From the NCBI GenBank assembly GCA_019873625.1, contig JAIOAW010000012.1:1-64000 (forward strand): a DNA stretch of 64,000 nt, written 5' to 3'. Within the stretch, counting starts at the first letter, position 1; the number at the start of each line of letters is the position of its first letter. Positions 1 to 9,206 of this stretch are shown piece after piece. A program made the translations under genes and the position numbers. The DNA comes from Chloroflexota bacterium (GTDB taxonomy: Bacteria > Chloroflexota > Anaerolineae > UBA1429). The notes below the pieces were generated by a model. The model saw only the letters and a program-made list of their open reading frames with translations, searched no databases and was not told the origin of the DNA.

Positions 1-1
1 G

Positions 2-379
2 GCGCAATATGCCGAGATGTGGGGCGGGCTGACGCCCACCTTTTGGGATAACGCCTCCCTCCCCGGGCACGGCCAAGTGGTGTGGGAAGAGGTCTGGTAC
101 CCCCTCGCGGGGGTCGAGGGCCTCTCGTTTGCCAACGGTGAGGCCGCCCTAGCCGTGCAGGTGGGGGCGAACGCAACGCGCCTAACCATCGCCGCGCCGG
201 CAGAACGGGTGTGGACCTTGGTCATCCTGCAAGGGGGGCGCGAGGTATATCGCCAGGAAATGGCTGTGCGGCCCGATGCGCCGTTCTTCGCGGACCTGCC
301 GGTGGGGAACCAAGGGGGGCGGCTGGCCGTCCACCTCGTAAGGCGAGATGGATCTCTCGTGGTCTCGTGGGCCGAGTAG
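2..379 (+). CDS. C-terminal fragment of a DUF5107-like protein (5' end outside window)
   Basis: Frame is open from base 2 (AQYAEMWGGLTPTFWD...) to TAG at 377-379; the YAEMWGGLTPTFWD...WEEVWYP pattern resembles DUF5107 proteins. Confidence 0.6.
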   Translation, partial: AQYAEMWGGLTPTFWDNASLPGHGQVVWEEVWYPLAGVEGLSFANGEAALAVQVGANATRLTIAAPAERVWTLVILQGGREVYRQEMAVRPDAPFFADLPVGNQGGRLAVHLVRRDGSLVVSWAE

Positions 380-389
380 GGGTTAGCAC

Positions 390-1373
390 GTGGCAACGCG
401 CCTTTGTAAGCGGTGTGGTTACCCAATTTCTGAAAAAGCGCTCTTTTGCCCGAACTGCGGCCAAAAGGTCGAGCCGCCGTCGGCTCCGATCATCCCGCGT
501 GCGCCCAGCCACGCCTCGCCGGGAGATCGCCCGGCGCGCTCCGGCTGCGGCTTGACGCTCGCCATCTTGGGCGTGGCCTTGGGCACGTTGGTTTTCATCT
601 TGGCCTTGGGGGGTGCGGCCGTCTATATGGGCCTGGCCGATCGGGCCAAGGCCGAACAGCGTTTCGCCGAAGAGCACTATCTCAAGGGCGAGCGCTACCT
701 ACAAGAGGGGCAGTATGAGTTGGCCATCGCCGAGTTGGAACTCGTCTTGCGGATCAACCCGAACTACCCCCAGGCCCGCGCCAAACTGGATGAGGCCTAC
801 CGCCGCCTGGAGGTGGAGCCGACGCCGACCCCGATGTACCAGCAGGAGACCAAAGAGGCCATTTTGGCGGCTATGCAGGAGGCCCACGAGAAGGGAGATT
901 GGCCGCGCCTCATCGAACAGGCCGACCGGCTCTTGGCGCTCGATGCTTCCTTCCGCCGAGACGAGGTGGATCGCCTGCTGTATGATGCGTTTTACCAGAT
1001 GGGCCTGGCCTTGGTGGGGCAAGATCGCCTCCCGGAGGCGCTGAACTATTTTGACCGCGCCCTGCGCCTGCGCCCCGAAGACGCTCAGGCCAAACGCGCT
1101 AAGGAGTTGGCCTCCCTTTATCTGGAGGGGATGAGCACGTGGGGCGCCGATTGGGCGCAGACGATCGAGCACCTCGCCCCACTCTATGCGCGCGACCCGA
1201 ACTATAAAGACGTGCGCACCAAATTGTGGCAGGCGTATGTGGCCTATGGAGATGCCTGGGTTGAAAAGGGCGAATGGTGCCGCGCCAAGGAGGCCTATCA
1301 GGCGGCGCTCCAGATAGAGGCCGCCCCTGCCGTAACCGAAAAGGCCCAAAAGGCCTCTCAGTCATGCCCCTGA
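390..1373 (+). CDS. Zinc-ribbon, single-TM, TPR-repeat protein
   Basis: N-terminal CKRCGYPISEKALFCPNCG zinc ribbon, TM segment, TPR-like repeats; GTG start. Confidence 0.8.
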   Translation: MATRLCKRCGYPISEKALFCPNCGQKVEPPSAPIIPRAPSHASPGDRPARSGCGLTLAILGVALGTLVFILALGGAAVYMGLADRAKAEQRFAEEHYLKGERYLQEGQYELAIAELELVLRINPNYPQARAKLDEAYRRLEVEPTPTPMYQQETKEAILAAMQEAHEKGDWPRLIEQADRLLALDASFRRDEVDRLLYDAFYQMGLALVGQDRLPEALNYFDRALRLRPEDAQAKRAKELASLYLEGMSTWGADWAQTIEHLAPLYARDPNYKDVRTKLWQAYVAYGDAWVEKGEWCRAKEAYQAALQIEAAPAVTEKAQKASQSCP

Positions 1374-1393
1374 ACGCACAAGGGAGGGGAGAT

Positions 1394-2047
1394 ATGGCTT
1401 CGCTCGATGAGATCATCGAACGCATCCGCAAAGATTGGGATCGCAAGAACACCATCCGCGATGCGACGCTGGCGCGCTCACGCACCTTGGTGCGTTATTG
1501 CGCGAATAGCATCCGTGCCACCCACCGCCGGGAGTTCGACCTGGCTCGCCAACTCCTGGCCGAGGCCCGAGAGGCCGCCCGCGAAATGTGCCAGGAGGCC
1601 AGCGCATATGCCGATCTCCTAGTGGCCGGCTACACGCAGGACGCCCTCAAAGAACTCGCCGAGGCGGCCATCACCTTGGCCTTGGTGACGAATTCCCCCA
1701 TCCCTGACCCCGATGAGATGGGCATCGAATACGCGGCCTATTTGAACGGCCTGGGCGAGGCGATGGGCGAGATGCGCCGCTACGCCTTGGATTGCCTGCG
1801 CCGCGACGACCTCGCGGAGGCGGAACGCATCGTCGAGGTGATGGATGAGGTGTACACTCACCTCGTAACGATGGATTTCACCGATTCGTTGACGGGCGGC
1901 CTGCGGCGCACCACGGATATGGTGCGCGGCGTGAATGAGCGCACACGCGGCGACCTGACCACCGCCGTGCGCGAAGATCGCTTGCGGAAGGCCCTCCATG
2001 CCCTGGAAGAGCATTTGGATTCTTGGAGCGAGCCGCCGGCCGATTAG
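1394..2047 (+). CDS. Translin family protein
   Basis: Ends TRGDLTTAVREDRLRKALHALE; MDFTDSLTGGLRRTTDMVRGVNERTRGDLT matches the translin C-terminal signature; ATG at 1394 preferred over the track start at 1274. Confidence 0.8.
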   Translation: MASLDEIIERIRKDWDRKNTIRDATLARSRTLVRYCANSIRATHRREFDLARQLLAEAREAAREMCQEASAYADLLVAGYTQDALKELAEAAITLALVTNSPIPDPDEMGIEYAAYLNGLGEAMGEMRRYALDCLRRDDLAEAERIVEVMDEVYTHLVTMDFTDSLTGGLRRTTDMVRGVNERTRGDLTTAVREDRLRKALHALEEHLDSWSEPPAD

Positions 2048-2089
2048 GCTCCGCTTGATGATGACCGCTTACGAAAGGTTCTTATTGAG

Positions 2090-2839
2090 ATGACGCGCGA
2101 GCGCTGGGGGTTTATCGTCCTTTTGATCGTGGCTTCGACGCTTCTCCTTTCCTTCCGCAACCCGCAAGGGGCGGTGGGAACGCGGCCCTCTCCGGAGGCA
2201 AGCACCCTCACGCCCGAGCCTACGGCCACGCAGGAGCCTACTCCCCTGCCCGTCGCGCTCGCGTTGCCCACGCGAGAACCTTCTCCTACGGTTATGCCGC
2301 TCCCCACGTGGACGCCGGTGCCCACGCCGACGTTTGAAACCTCGCCCACCCCCGCACCCACGCTCACGCCCACACCGTGGCCCTTTGACACGCGGCCCGA
2401 CCTGCCCCGCTACCTCTATGTGGACCAAAACACGCAACACCTCTATGTGTTCGAGCAGGGCACCCTGGTGCGGGATATCCCCTGCAGCACGGGGCTTCCG
2501 TATTCGAATACCTATACGCCGGCCTGGAGCGGCGTAGTGGGGGAATATTGGGGGACCTTTTTCGCCTACGGCGTGTATGCCGACGAGGCCTGGTACCTCT
2601 ACAAGTCGGATGGGTCCATCCTCATCCATAGCCTGCCCTACACGGTAACCGTGGAGGGCGGCCCCAAAGAGTATTTCGATGCGGAGGCCCTCGGCGTGCG
2701 CCCCGCCTCGCATGGGTGCATCCGCATCTCGCCGGAGGATGCGGCCTGGCTCACCGAGTGGAACCCGGCGGGTGTGCCCATCACGGTGAGCGACCCCTAT
2801 CGCGAAAAGTGGCTGGCCATCCTCGGCCCTCAGGAGTGA
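2090..2839 (+). CDS. L,D-transpeptidase (YkuD) with N-terminal TM and Thr/Pro-rich linker
   Basis: SHGCIRISPEDAAWL catalytic motif, LPRYLYVDQNTQHLYVFEQG, TP-rich spacer. Confidence 0.88.
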   Translation: MTRERWGFIVLLIVASTLLLSFRNPQGAVGTRPSPEASTLTPEPTATQEPTPLPVALALPTREPSPTVMPLPTWTPVPTPTFETSPTPAPTLTPTPWPFDTRPDLPRYLYVDQNTQHLYVFEQGTLVRDIPCSTGLPYSNTYTPAWSGVVGEYWGTFFAYGVYADEAWYLYKSDGSILIHSLPYTVTVEGGPKEYFDAEALGVRPASHGCIRISPEDAAWLTEWNPAGVPITVSDPYREKWLAILGPQE

Positions 2840-4656
2840 AAAAGGAGCGCCTCGGCAAAGACCTCTTGAAAATCGGGGCGGCCCGAAAGTTCCAGGTATT
2901 CGGTGCGGCGGGCGATTTCTGAGGCGCGTTCGCGTTCGCGGCGCGAGAGGAGCGCCATCTTGGCGCCCTCGCCGGCTGCATTGCCCACGGGGAGGATCTC
3001 GGCCTGCGGAAAATGCGGGATGAGGCCGATGGCCAGGGCGCTCTCCGGCCGGATATAGTTGCCAAAGGCGCCGGCCAGAAAGACCTTTTTCACATCGCCG
3101 TACCCTACGCCGAGTTCCTTGAGGAGGATTTCCACCCCTGCGCGGATGGCCCCTTTGGCAAGTTGCAGTTCGCGCACATCCCGCTGGGTGACGTGGATGG
3201 CCCGGCCGTTCGCCCCTTCGGAGGGGAAGGCCACGATGAATTCCCTCTGGCGGCCGTTCTGCACGATCCTGCGGCGCAGGGCCTGAGAGCCATCTCCAAG
3301 GGCCTCGCCATTTTGCAGGAGGCCGCTCGGGGCAAGGATCCCGGCGCGCAGCATCTCGGCCACCAGGTCCACCAGGCCGGAGCCGCAAATGCCCCTAGGG
3401 GGGGCCTCGCCGATGGCGTGCCAAGACACATCCTGCTCGATGTGCACGCGGTCAATCGCACCATCGGCGGCGCGCATCCCGCAACTCAGGTGCGCCCCCT
3501 CGAAGGCGGGGCCGGCCGCCGTGGAGCAGGTGACGAGGCGCTCGCGGGAGCCAAGGGCCATCTCGCCGTTTGTGCCGATATCTATCGCCAGGCCGATCTC
3601 CTCTTGGGCGTAGAGGCGCGTGGCGAGGAGCACGCCCACCGTATCAGCCCCCACCCAGCCGGCGATGTTAGGGAGCGCCCAAACGCGCGCGCCGGGGGCC
3701 ATATCGAGGCCCAGTTCTTCGGCAGCCAGGGAGAGCGCGTCCTCCACCACGGGCACATAGGGCGCCTGGGCCAGGGCCGCCGGGCTGATGCCTAAGAAGA
3801 GGTGTTGCATCGTCGTGTTGCCCACCACCGTGGCGGCGAGCACATCGCGCGGAGCAAGCCCTACGCGAGCGGTCGCCTCGGCGATGAGCGCGTTGAGGCA
3901 CTGCACGATGGCGCCCCGCAGCGCCTCCAAGCCCCCTGGCTGGCTGGAGAAGGCGATGCGCGAGACGACGTCATCGCCATAGCGCGTTTGGGGGTTCAAC
4001 TGCGAAGAGACGGCCAGCGGCTGGCCGCTTTCGAGGTCCATCAGATACCCCACTACGGTGGTGGTGCCGATATCGAAGGCTATGCCCACCAGCCGTTCGG
4101 GGCCTGGCCCTGGGGCGATGTGTACAAGGAAATCATCCGCCGTGATGAGGGCGACCTTGCCCTCGCCCTGGCGCAAGGCATAGGGGAGTTGCCGCAAGGC
4201 CTGCAAGGTGGGGCGATAAGCCGCCCCCTCGCGCCCCCAGGCGCGGCGGAGGGCCTCCCAATCGCAGAGTTGCTCTTCGAGAGTGGTGGGCGGCACGTCA
4301 AGGCGATGCCGCCGCACCCACGGGTCGAGCGCGATGCCCTCCGCTAAGCCCTCGGCGAGGATGCTCACCCGCGAGCGGCGAGATTCCTCCGGCACGACGA
4401 CCTCCACATCTCCCTCGACGAGGGCCTGGCAGGCCAAGCGGTAGCCCTTGGCTCGTTCGGCGGCGCTCAAGGCGCGCCGCTCCAGGTCCGTCACGGGGCC
4501 GAGGCCGCGCGTGGCAATGACCCTGCATTTGCCGCAGGTGCCCCGGCCGCCGCATACGCTTTCGATCTCCACGCCAGCCCGCATCGCCACCTGGAGGAGG
4601 GTCTCTCCGGCCTGCGCCTCGGTGGCGATGCCCGAAGGTTCAAAACGGATCTTCAA
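2830..4656 (-). CDS. 2Fe-2S ferredoxin/ASKHA-type corrinoid activation protein (RACo-like, DUF4445)
   Basis: CGGRGTCGKC ferredoxin motif; GIAFDIGTTTVVGYLMDL and AIDIGTNGEMALG ASKHA motifs; likely TTG start overlapping the upstream stop (TTGA). Confidence 0.85.
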   Translation of the reverse strand: MKIRFEPSGIATEAQAGETLLQVAMRAGVEIESVCGGRGTCGKCRVIATRGLGPVTDLERRALSAAERAKGYRLACQALVEGDVEVVVPEESRRSRVSILAEGLAEGIALDPWVRRHRLDVPPTTLEEQLCDWEALRRAWGREGAAYRPTLQALRQLPYALRQGEGKVALITADDFLVHIAPGPGPERLVGIAFDIGTTTVVGYLMDLESGQPLAVSSQLNPQTRYGDDVVSRIAFSSQPGGLEALRGAIVQCLNALIAEATARVGLAPRDVLAATVVGNTTMQHLFLGISPAALAQAPYVPVVEDALSLAAEELGLDMAPGARVWALPNIAGWVGADTVGVLLATRLYAQEEIGLAIDIGTNGEMALGSRERLVTCSTAAGPAFEGAHLSCGMRAADGAIDRVHIEQDVSWHAIGEAPPRGICGSGLVDLVAEMLRAGILAPSGLLQNGEALGDGSQALRRRIVQNGRQREFIVAFPSEGANGRAIHVTQRDVRELQLAKGAIRAGVEILLKELGVGYGDVKKVFLAGAFGNYIRPESALAIGLIPHFPQAEILPVGNAAGEGAKMALLSRRERERASEIARRTEYLELSGRPDFQEVFAEALLFHS

Positions 4657-5417
4657 CGTTCCTCGCCTGCCTTGTAAGAGGGTGCCTTGCGAAAGACGAG
4701 CCAATGCGAAAGCCCCAGCCACTGCAAGGGCGTCCGTTCTAGGCGGTATGTCAGGTTTCTCAGCCAGCGCCCCAGGCGCGGGTGGCGCGCCGCCAGCCGA
4801 TCGTACCCGGCAAAGATGCCCCGATGGAGGATGATTTCGCCCTCCAAACCGTCAAACAGGCGCCGTAGGTCGCGCCGCCGGTAAGCGCGCACGTGGGGGC
4901 ACAGCCGGTTGCGCCAGGGGTTCGGCAAATAGTTCACGAAGGGGATATTCCCAAAGCGGTAGCGGCCCCGCCAAAAGATGCCGTGCGTCTCGAATGGGTA
5001 GCCCCGGTTGGGCACAAAGAGGGCCAAATATCCCCCGGGTTTTAGCGCGCGGTAGGCCTCGCGCACAGCGGCGCGGTCATCCTGCACGTGCTCGAGCACC
5101 TCGTGCGAAAAGATGACGTCGAACGAGCCATCGGCAAAGGGCAAGGCCTCCACCGAACCCTGGATGACGCGCAAGCCTCCCGCCTTGGCCTCGGCGGCCC
5201 GCTCAAAGTCAATCTCTACGCCATAGGCGCGCGCGCCGAATTCGCCCAGGCGCCGCGTATAAAGGCCCACCCCACAGCCCGCATCGAGGGTGCAGGCCCC
5301 CTCTAGGGGCACGGCTTCGCGCACCAAGGCGAACCGCCGCTCTTGGCCGGCCCGCCAGAGGTAACTGGGGCAGCCCAGGGTCGCCGCTTTTTCCTCTTCC
5401 GCCATAGCGCGAATCAT
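4653..5417 (-). CDS. Class I SAM-dependent methyltransferase
   Basis: LDAGCGVGLYTRRL motif I, FDVIFSHEVLEHVQDD. Confidence 0.85.
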   Translation of the reverse strand: MIRAMAEEEKAATLGCPSYLWRAGQERRFALVREAVPLEGACTLDAGCGVGLYTRRLGEFGARAYGVEIDFERAAEAKAGGLRVIQGSVEALPFADGSFDVIFSHEVLEHVQDDRAAVREAYRALKPGGYLALFVPNRGYPFETHGIFWRGRYRFGNIPFVNYLPNPWRNRLCPHVRAYRRRDLRRLFDGLEGEIILHRGIFAGYDRLAARHPRLGRWLRNLTYRLERTPLQWLGLSHWLVFRKAPSYKAGEER

Positions 5418-5472
5418 ACTATGGCGCGGCCAGAAGGGCAAAACCTGGGCGCGGTGGACCATCGATGAGCGG

Positions 5473-5496
5473 AGGGGTATGCTGCAGCATACCCCT
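5473..5496. repeat. Perfect 24-bp palindrome AGGGGTATGCTGCAGCATACCCCT
   Basis: Read directly; lies between two minus-strand genes. Confidence 0.95.
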
Positions 5497-5513
5497 ACGC
5501 CCGTCGGCCAGGG

Positions 5514-6254
5514 TTACAATAAGCGCCGGAGCACGAACTCGAGCGCCAAGGGCAGTTGGGCATCCCACGTGGCCTGGTCGTGCGCGCCGGGGTGCTCCAC
5601 CCACTCGTGGGGAACGCTTAGCGCCTCCAAGTGGCGGTGAAAGGCCAGGTTCGTCGCGTAGAGGAAATCCTCCGTGCCGCAGGATTGGCGGATGGCGAGC
5701 GGCGGGCCAGCGTGGGCGTGCCGCTCGGCCAGGTAAAAGAGGTCGTTCGCCTCTCGCGGGAGCGCCGCGGCCAGGTAGCCCACGTCATCCTCTCTATGGC
5801 GCTCCGAGGGCTCATGGGCGAAATAGGTCGAGCCGGAGATCGAGGCCGCCGCGCAAAAGAGGTCGCTGTGGCGAAGCGCCATAAGGAGCGCGCCGTATCC
5901 GCCCATACTGATGCCCACCACGGCGCGCCCCGCGCGGTCGCGCCGTGCGGGGAAGACGCGCTCCACATACCCCAGCACGTCTTGGACGATGTGATCCTCA
6001 TAGCGCATCCCGCCGGGGCGCACATCGTTGGCGTAAAAGGAGCGCCCGCCGTCGGGCATTACTGCCAAGATGGGCCGGTTGCGCAGGAGGTTCTCGATAT
6101 TGTTCGAGCGGATGTAGGAGTCATAGGCCCCGCCCAGGCCGTGGAGGAGCAAAAGGACGGGGAACGGCCCCGCGCCCTCGTCGGGCACGAGGAGGTTCAT
6201 CGCCGTCTCGCGGCCGATGCCCTGGCTGCGAAAATGCACCGTGATGAGCGACAT
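5514..6254 (-). CDS. Alpha/beta hydrolase, esterase D/tributyrin esterase-like
   Basis: LLLLHGLGGAYDSY, GISMGGYGALLMA nucleophile elbow, HDQATWDAQL. Confidence 0.85.
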   Translation of the reverse strand: MSLITVHFRSQGIGRETAMNLLVPDEGAGPFPVLLLLHGLGGAYDSYIRSNNIENLLRNRPILAVMPDGGRSFYANDVRPGGMRYEDHIVQDVLGYVERVFPARRDRAGRAVVGISMGGYGALLMALRHSDLFCAAASISGSTYFAHEPSERHREDDVGYLAAALPREANDLFYLAERHAHAGPPLAIRQSCGTEDFLYATNLAFHRHLEALSVPHEWVEHPGAHDQATWDAQLPLALEFVLRRLL

Positions 6255-6256
6255 AA

Positions 6257-6733
6257 TCAGGATCCTTTCGTCTCAGTGGGGGCGTGTTCGGCCTTGGCGG
6301 GGCGCTCTTCGGGGAGCATCTCCAGCCGCTGGCAGTAAGGGCGAAAGCCCATAGCGCGCCAGAAGGCCTGGCCGGCGGGGTTGGCTTCGAGCACCTCGAG
6401 GAGCACGCGCTCGCCGGGCGGCAAAATCTCCGTGAGCAAAAGGTGCACGCAACGCCTGCCGATGCCCTGCCGGCGGAAGGGCCGATCCACATAAAAGTGG
6501 CGGAGGTAAATACCCTCTGGCTCCTGCCGGTAGAGGGCATAGGCCACAGGGCCATTTTCCGCCTCGAAAATGACGGCCTGGTACTCGCCCCGCGCGAGCC
6601 AGCCGTGCATACGCTCCGTGAACTCTTGGAGGCTCTTGTGGCCGGGCATATGTTCATCCACCCAAAGGCGCGCATTCCATTGGGCGAGGAGGGGCACATC
6701 TTCCACCGTGGCCGAGCGGTAGCGCACCATCAT
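6257..6733 (-). CDS. GNAT family N-acetyltransferase
   Basis: RHFYVDRPFRRQGIGRRCVHLLL acetyl-CoA binding motif. Confidence 0.85.
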   Translation of the reverse strand: MMVRYRSATVEDVPLLAQWNARLWVDEHMPGHKSLQEFTERMHGWLARGEYQAVIFEAENGPVAYALYRQEPEGIYLRHFYVDRPFRRQGIGRRCVHLLLTEILPPGERVLLEVLEANPAGQAFWRAMGFRPYCQRLEMLPEERPAKAEHAPTETKGS

Positions 6734-7965
6734 ACCGAGGGGGCCTCCGCGATGGGTTTAGGCTTCCAGGCGATCATCAGCACGGCGGCGAGGAAGGCGA
6801 GGGCCGCGCCAAAGAAGAACGGCGCCGGCGCCCCGAACCCGTGCCAAGGCCCCACGCCCTGCCACAGGAGGCCAGCGATGAGCGAGGCCGGAAAGTCCAA
6901 AATCCCCAGCACGCCGTTATAGGTGCCGTAGGCCGTGCCGCGCAGTTCCACCGGCACGATATCGGCCACCATAGCCCGGGTTGTGCCAAAGGCCAGGGCG
7001 TAGTAGATGCCATAAAGGCCGTAGAGCGCCCATACGTGCCACCCCTTGCCGGCCACGGCAAAACCAAGGTAGATGGCCGCATAGACGAGCCAACCGCCGA
7101 CGATGAGCCGCTTGCGGCCGATGCGATCGGAAATGTCCCCGGCCGGGGTGGAGAGGAGGGCATAGACGAGGTTGAAGGTGATGAGCATCCCCAAAATGCC
7201 GAGGACGTTCAGCCCGCGCTCTTGGGCGCGCAGCACGAGGAAGGCATCGGAAGAGTTCCCCAAGTCAAAGATGCTCACGATGATCATAAAGGTGAGGAAA
7301 TTCTTGCCCAGGCCCCGGAAAGTGATCTTGGGAGGTTTGGCGCCTTTGGCGCCCACCCGAACCTCGCGTGCGCCGAGGGCGAGCGCGAGGACGGCGAGGA
7401 CGGCTGGGATGAGGCTAACCCACACCACCGTGCGAAAGGTCTCGGCGCCCAGTTTGACGGCGGCAGCCTGCGCCCCCCACACGAGGCCCAAGGCGATGAT
7501 GAGGCCCAGCACGGCGCCGCCCGTATCGGCGGCGCGGTGCAGGCCGAAGGCCAAGCCGCGCCGGTTCTCGTCCACGCTATCGGCCAAAAGGGCGTCTCGC
7601 GGGGCGGTGCGAATCCCTTTGCCCACGCGATCGGCCCAGCGCGCCCCGAGCACGGTACCCCACGAGTTGGCGACGAGAAAGAAGGGTTTGGCCAGGGCTG
7701 AGAGGGCATACCCCGCCACCGCGAGCCACTTGCGAGTGCCCAGGCGGTCAGAAAGCCACCCTGAGAACAGTTTCAAGATGCTCGCCGTGGCCTCGGCGAT
7801 GCCCTCGATGAGGCCGATGACGCTGGTGCGCACGCCCAGCACGTTGGCCAAAAAGAGCGGCAGGATGTTGATAACCATCTCCGAAGAGACGTCCATAAAG
7901 AAACTGGTGAGGCTGGCGGCCCACACGTTGCGAGGCAGTTGGCGGATGCGCTTTGAGAAACTCAT
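6730..7965 (-). CDS. MFS transporter
   Basis: Multiple TM helices, SGWLSDRLGTRKW and GDISDRIGRKRL loop motifs; start set at MSFSKRIRQLP. Confidence 0.85.
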   Translation of the reverse strand: MSFSKRIRQLPRNVWAASLTSFFMDVSSEMVINILPLFLANVLGVRTSVIGLIEGIAEATASILKLFSGWLSDRLGTRKWLAVAGYALSALAKPFFLVANSWGTVLGARWADRVGKGIRTAPRDALLADSVDENRRGLAFGLHRAADTGGAVLGLIIALGLVWGAQAAAVKLGAETFRTVVWVSLIPAVLAVLALALGAREVRVGAKGAKPPKITFRGLGKNFLTFMIIVSIFDLGNSSDAFLVLRAQERGLNVLGILGMLITFNLVYALLSTPAGDISDRIGRKRLIVGGWLVYAAIYLGFAVAGKGWHVWALYGLYGIYYALAFGTTRAMVADIVPVELRGTAYGTYNGVLGILDFPASLIAGLLWQGVGPWHGFGAPAPFFFGAALAFLAAVLMIAWKPKPIAEAPSV

Positions 7966-8117
7966 CTTTCCCCTTTCTTCACCGGGATGCTTCCCTTGAA
8001 TGTGAGGCAAAAAGGCGCCCCGAGGGCGGTCACCCGATCGCCCTGGAGGCCCCTTTGTCTCAAGCCAAGTATCTCCCCTTTGCAAACGCCTTGTCAAGCC
8101 GAAGGCGGGGTTGGCAA

Positions 8118-9197
8118 TCAGGCGTTTGGCACAAAGACCACCTTATATGCCCTTTTCGGCTCCTCGAGGAGGAGGTCAAAGGCCTCCTGATAGGCCTCCA
8201 ACCGAAAGCGGTGGGTGATCATCGAGCGCACGTCCACCGCGCCCGTCTGGATCAACGTATGGGCCTCGCGTTCGTCTCGGTAGAAGGCGTTTGAGGAACT
8301 CGTGAGCACGCGTTCGGAGCCGAGCGCGCGGGCGTTCAGGGCCAGGGCCTCGTCGTGCACGGCCAGGTTCACATAGGTGCCGGCCGGCCCCAAGAGGGCC
8401 ATGGCCTGCTGGAAGGTCTCCTCGGTGCCCACCGTATCGAAAATGGCCTGGCAAGAGGCCTCGCCAGTGGCTTGCCGAATGGTCTCGCGAAGGTCGGAGG
8501 TGGCGGGGTCCACCGCATAAAGGCCCGCATAGCGGCCGATCACCTCGCGCGCGATGGGGCTGGGGTCCGAAAGAAAAACATGCCGCGCACCTCGCACGCG
8601 GGCCACCTGGGCGATGCACAACCCGGCTGGCCCGCCGCCGATGCAGAGCACCGTCGCGCCGGGTGAGATCTGCGCCCGCCCCACGGCGTGGACGGCCACG
8701 CCCAAAATATCCCGCATCGCCTCCTCTTCGAAAGAGACGTGCTCCTCCATAGGGTGAAGCACGTCGGCCCAGGCCAGGCAATATTCGGCGTAAGCGCCGG
8801 GGTAATAATCCATCTCGCCCCACCCTTGGGCGTGGCCGATGTGCATCGTATGGGGGCACAGGTTCTCGTGGCCCGAACGGCACAGGGCGCACTCGCCGCA
8901 CACGCGGAAGGCCTGCACGCCCACGCGCCGGCCCAAAAGGCGCTCATAGAGGGGAGAGTTGACCTCCACCACCACGCCCGCGAACTCGTGGCCGAGGATC
9001 ATATTCGGCGGGTTATCCACGTGGTAACCCAGGGTATGGAGCGCCCAAGGGTTTTCTCCCAAATAGTAGCGCACGTCGCTCCCGCAGATGCCGCAAGCCT
9101 CGACCCGCACGATCACTTGGTTGGGTTCGGTAAGGCGCGGCCGAGGGATATCCACCAGTTCGAGGCGCTTTGGCCCCCTCAAGACGATGGCTTTCAT
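8118..9197 (-). CDS. Zinc-dependent alcohol/polyol dehydrogenase (MDR family)
   Basis: CGICGSDVRYY, GHEFAGVVVEV, structural-Zn Cys cluster CGECALCRSGHENLC. Confidence 0.85.
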   Translation of the reverse strand: MKAIVLRGPKRLELVDIPRPRLTEPNQVIVRVEACGICGSDVRYYLGENPWALHTLGYHVDNPPNMILGHEFAGVVVEVNSPLYERLLGRRVGVQAFRVCGECALCRSGHENLCPHTMHIGHAQGWGEMDYYPGAYAEYCLAWADVLHPMEEHVSFEEEAMRDILGVAVHAVGRAQISPGATVLCIGGGPAGLCIAQVARVRGARHVFLSDPSPIAREVIGRYAGLYAVDPATSDLRETIRQATGEASCQAIFDTVGTEETFQQAMALLGPAGTYVNLAVHDEALALNARALGSERVLTSSSNAFYRDEREAHTLIQTGAVDVRSMITHRFRLEAYQEAFDLLLEEPKRAYKVVFVPNA

Positions 9198-9206
9198 CTC
9201 TCTCCT

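Noticed and set aside
2200-2390. Thr/Pro codon-rich stretch as a DNA tandem repeat
   Set aside because: Explained as a protein linker in the L,D-transpeptidase; no regular DNA period.
2069-3388. 439-aa minus-strand ORF across the L,D-transpeptidase and RACo genes
   Set aside because: Overlaps two genes with conserved motifs in other frames; composition looks like a GC-rich shadow frame.
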